64,000 nucleotides of DNA, from positions 5,248,550-5,312,549 of the forward strand of contig RSEF01000021.1 of assembly GCA_003993805.1 (NCBI GenBank), read 5' to 3'. The stretch comes from Himantopus leucocephalus (lineage: Eukaryota; Chordata; Aves; Charadriiformes; Recurvirostridae). Numbering within the stretch: the stretch's first letter is position 1; the number at the start of each line of letters is the position of its first letter. The notes under the pieces are model-generated. The model was not told where the DNA came from, did not search any database, and was given only the letters and a program-made list of their open reading frames with translations. The position numbers were made by a program, and so were the translations under genes. Below, piece after piece: positions 61,894 through 64,000 of this stretch.

Positions 61894-61952
61894 CTGTGTA
61901 CACAATGCTGTCCCCAGGAACTCGTTAACATATTTAACAGCTCTGGATACAC
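61894..61952 (-). CDS. ENO1: Alternative exon 4 of ENO1 (tandem duplicate, likely mutually exclusive)
   Basis: On the minus strand an acceptor (CTTCTGTCAG) is followed by 59 nt and a donor (ACAG|GTAATG). Length, phase and position match canonical exon 4. The frame is open and encodes GVSRAVKYVN then EFLGTALCTQ. Compared with GVSKAVEHVN KTIAPALISK, 9 of 20 residues are identical and K64R, H68Y, I73L and S79T are conservative. E67K with K71E is a reciprocal charge swap one helical turn apart. My hand count of nucleotide identity is about 33 of 59. Such divergence without a stop, frameshift or damaged splice site argues for an old duplicate kept by selection. Using both copies adds 118 nt and breaks the frame, so one copy per mRNA is expected. 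The change lies in the amino-terminal domain, away from the catalytic residues, so activity could be kept while stability, partner binding or modification changes. Expression is not shown by sequence alone. Confidence 0.8.
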
Positions 61953-64000
61953 CTGACAGAAGCGAAATGGACAAGAGAATCAAGGAAGAGATGAAGACTC
62001 ACAGCCAAAAAACAAAGCCAGTCATGCAAGAAAACAAAAAGGACACAAATAGGTAAACAGACAGTCAGCAAGTGTCTGATACTAAGCAGCAGACTAGAAA
62101 CAAGAGGGTTCAAAGGGTAGAGGAAACTGTGCATCAGCCAGTGAGGCTGTATTTGGTTTTTCCACCCAGGTTTTCCATACTACTGCCAACACCATCACAG
62201 ATCCAAACCTCAAGTGGCTGAATGACAGCGTTTAGAAACAGTTTTATGATAGGCTACTCCTAGAATGGATGAGTAAGTGGAAAGAAAAAGGTTTCCCCAG
62301 AAGTTAAGCATGCAGCAGCTCAGGCATTTCACTATCTGCTATTATTTTGTAACATTGCTAAAGCATCACCTTAGGACATGTTTTACACTTGATACAATGC
62401 TGAAGTACATTGTCTCTGTACCTGGATGCAGGTACAAAAATCTATTGTCTGCTCCTGGCTTCAGACAGGGAGTAAAGCATGAACACAGCACCATCCTTTT
62501 AATCTATGTGGACCCACCATTGCATAAACCAGCAGTGACAGTATGAACTTGCTTCCTCCCCAGAGGCAGAGACCATCACTAGCCAGCTACCAATATTAGC
62601 CTAAGGAATACTGTCATACTAAAGATTTCCAAATAACTAAGCTTCAGAACTGGTGAATGCTAATTAAGTGCACCCCAACACACATTAATTGCCTTTTAAA
62701 TGGTCTAAGTCTACAGATTCATATTACAAAAGACCTACCAGCTATCTGCAACTCATTTCATCAATCACAATTTGGTGATCATTTTTTCATAACTCATGTT
62801 ATTCCCCAGCTGACAAAAACCTTCAGCTGTGATACTCTGTTGTGGAAACTCAGGCTACTGTCTAGTTAAGCACCGAAGAACTGCCTGTAAGATCAGATGT
62901 AACAGGTCTAAGCTAAGCGCCACAAAGAACTGCCTGTAAGATCAGATTTAACAGGTCTAAGCACACACACATTTAGCACACTGAAGTACACATTTACTCT
63001 TCTCAAGTGAGAGTGCCCTAGGTAAACAGCATAAGCTCTTTGGGATATACAGCCATCTAGGAGTTTACTCCATGTTAAAGTAATAACCACAAATCTTCTC
63101 AGACAAGGCTCTTCAATTCAGTAGTTATCCATTCTAACCACTCTTTCTTAATAGGCACAAAGTATTTCAGCTTCCTTCCTCCTGACTGGCAGAAAAGTTC
63201 AAAGACAATTCTCTCTCCCAGCCAAAAGTCAAGTTGATTTCATATACTGGGAAGGCACCACCAGTGCTTTTACAGCAGCAAGCTAAAAAGGAGTCCTGAC
63301 TGTCCAAGCTCTCAGAGTAGTCATAAGAATTACTATTAGGATATTTCTTAGGTAATGACATTTTGTACATGGCTATTCATTTTCCCCCATATTTGTTCCC
63401 AAGCCAGTCTGGTGACTGCTGTGTTTAGTTTCCTTTCAGAACACAAAATCAGTCCCCATACAACTAAAATATTATGCCACCAACACAAACTTAAGTAACC
63501 TGGATACCTAGAATGACAGACAAAAAGCTAAAGTGGCTTTAGCTATTATGCAGTCTGAAACAAAAGTATCTTCCATGATTACCAGCTGCATATTAGCTGT
63601 GGTCAGCAGTTGGCATAAACCTCAGGTTCAGGATTTAACATGCTGGGATCTAAGGAGTCTACAGTGCCTGAGCAGATACATTTAATAGTTCTTTGAAAGT
63701 TTGGTCTACGGAGAGATCTTGTGACTAGCTGCAGTATCACCAAGCCTTTTGGAGCAGGTAGTTTGGATGCTCTTACAACACACTGTACCCTGACATGCAC
63801 CGACATGTAGGGCAACAGGAGTGGCTTAAGAAAGTAGGTTTGCGCATACTGTACTATCACCTAGCTGGCATGCCTGAGCTCTGTGTACACACTTGTGGGA
63901 GTACAGTTACCTCCACCACTATGTAGCTGCACTGCTGAAGAGAGTCACTCTTCACATTGTCCCCTGGAAAATCCAGCAGTCGGTGCTTTACCTGTCTCAG
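61953..64000 (-). other. ENO1: ENO1 intron 3, continuing beyond the window
   Basis: This is more than 2 kb of intron upstream of the alternative exon. Exon 3 (residues 29-60, with the serine loop) is not found before position 64000, so it must lie outside. A 49-bp tandem duplication sits at 62868-62965; no other repeat, coding exon or RNA gene was recognised. Confidence 0.75.
62868..62965. repeat. 49-bp tandem duplication in ENO1 intron 3
   Basis: Two adjacent copies contain the core agaactgcctgtaagatcag followed by a t/g-variable base, then aacaggtctaagc, offset by 49 bp. On the minus strand each copy carries ATCTGATCTTACAG, which resembles a splice acceptor with a pyrimidine stretch. It is recent enough to be nearly identical. 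Confidence 0.85.

Noticed and set aside
61894..61952. Alternative exon 4 as a decayed pseudo-exon
   Set aside because: Splice sites, 59-nt length, phase and open frame are all intact despite about half of the residues being changed, which is not expected of neutral decay.
63983..64000. Strong donor-like CTGAGACAG|GTAAAG on the minus strand at the window edge, considered as the end of ENO1 exon 3
   Set aside because: Exon 3 should end with the codons for YLGK and a single G; this sequence does not, and no exon 3 residues are found next to it. It could be an unrelated cryptic site.

Overview
The window is vertebrate nuclear DNA, most likely from a bird. The evidence is a split gene with GT-AG introns encoding alpha-enolase (ENO1), three CR1-type LINE fragments and little other interspersed repeat in 64 kb, and an ENO1 carboxy terminus resembling the avian one. 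Crocodilians and turtles also carry CR1, so 'bird' is a strong inference rather than proof.

Layout. (1) Positions 1 to about 39.7 kb are AT-rich and contain no coding exon that I can recognise. In vertebrates RERE lies beside ENO1 in the same orientation, with its 5' end facing the 3' end of ENO1. Together with an apparent A/C excess on the + strand, this makes the block best explained as 5' intron of RERE transcribed on the minus strand. (2) At 39742-39841 there is a 100-N assembly gap. Its left edge is rich in GC and CpG, and its right edge is the inside of a CR1 element. The RERE promoter and first exon probably fall in or beside this gap. (3) From 40 to 55.2 kb is intergenic DNA without a convincing gene. 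It holds a 19-bp x 4 minisatellite, a small CpG-richer patch near 50 kb, and a few candidate regulatory segments. (4) From about 55.25 kb to the right edge is ENO1 on the minus strand: 3' UTR with poly(A) signals, exons 12 back to 4 (residues 61-434), and intron 3 running off the window. Exons 1-3 lie beyond position 64000.

The ENO1 exon lengths (59, 70, 134, 223, 198, 202, 109, 59, 70 nt) add up, with the missing 181 nt of 5' coding sequence, to exactly 434 codons. All catalytic and metal-binding residues encoded here are intact (H158, E167, E210, D245, E293, D318, K343, S370-S373 loop, K394).

The most interesting object is at 61894-61952. It is a second, complete 59-nt copy of exon 4, lying 289 nt upstream (in transcription) of the ordinary exon 4. 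It has its own acceptor and donor, the same phase and an open reading frame, but a diverged 20-residue product (9 of 20 residues identical). It includes a reciprocal charge swap (E67/K71 becomes K67/E71). Because 59 is not a multiple of three, using both copies would break the frame, so the pair looks like mutually exclusive alternative exons that would give two enolase isoforms differing at residues 61-80.
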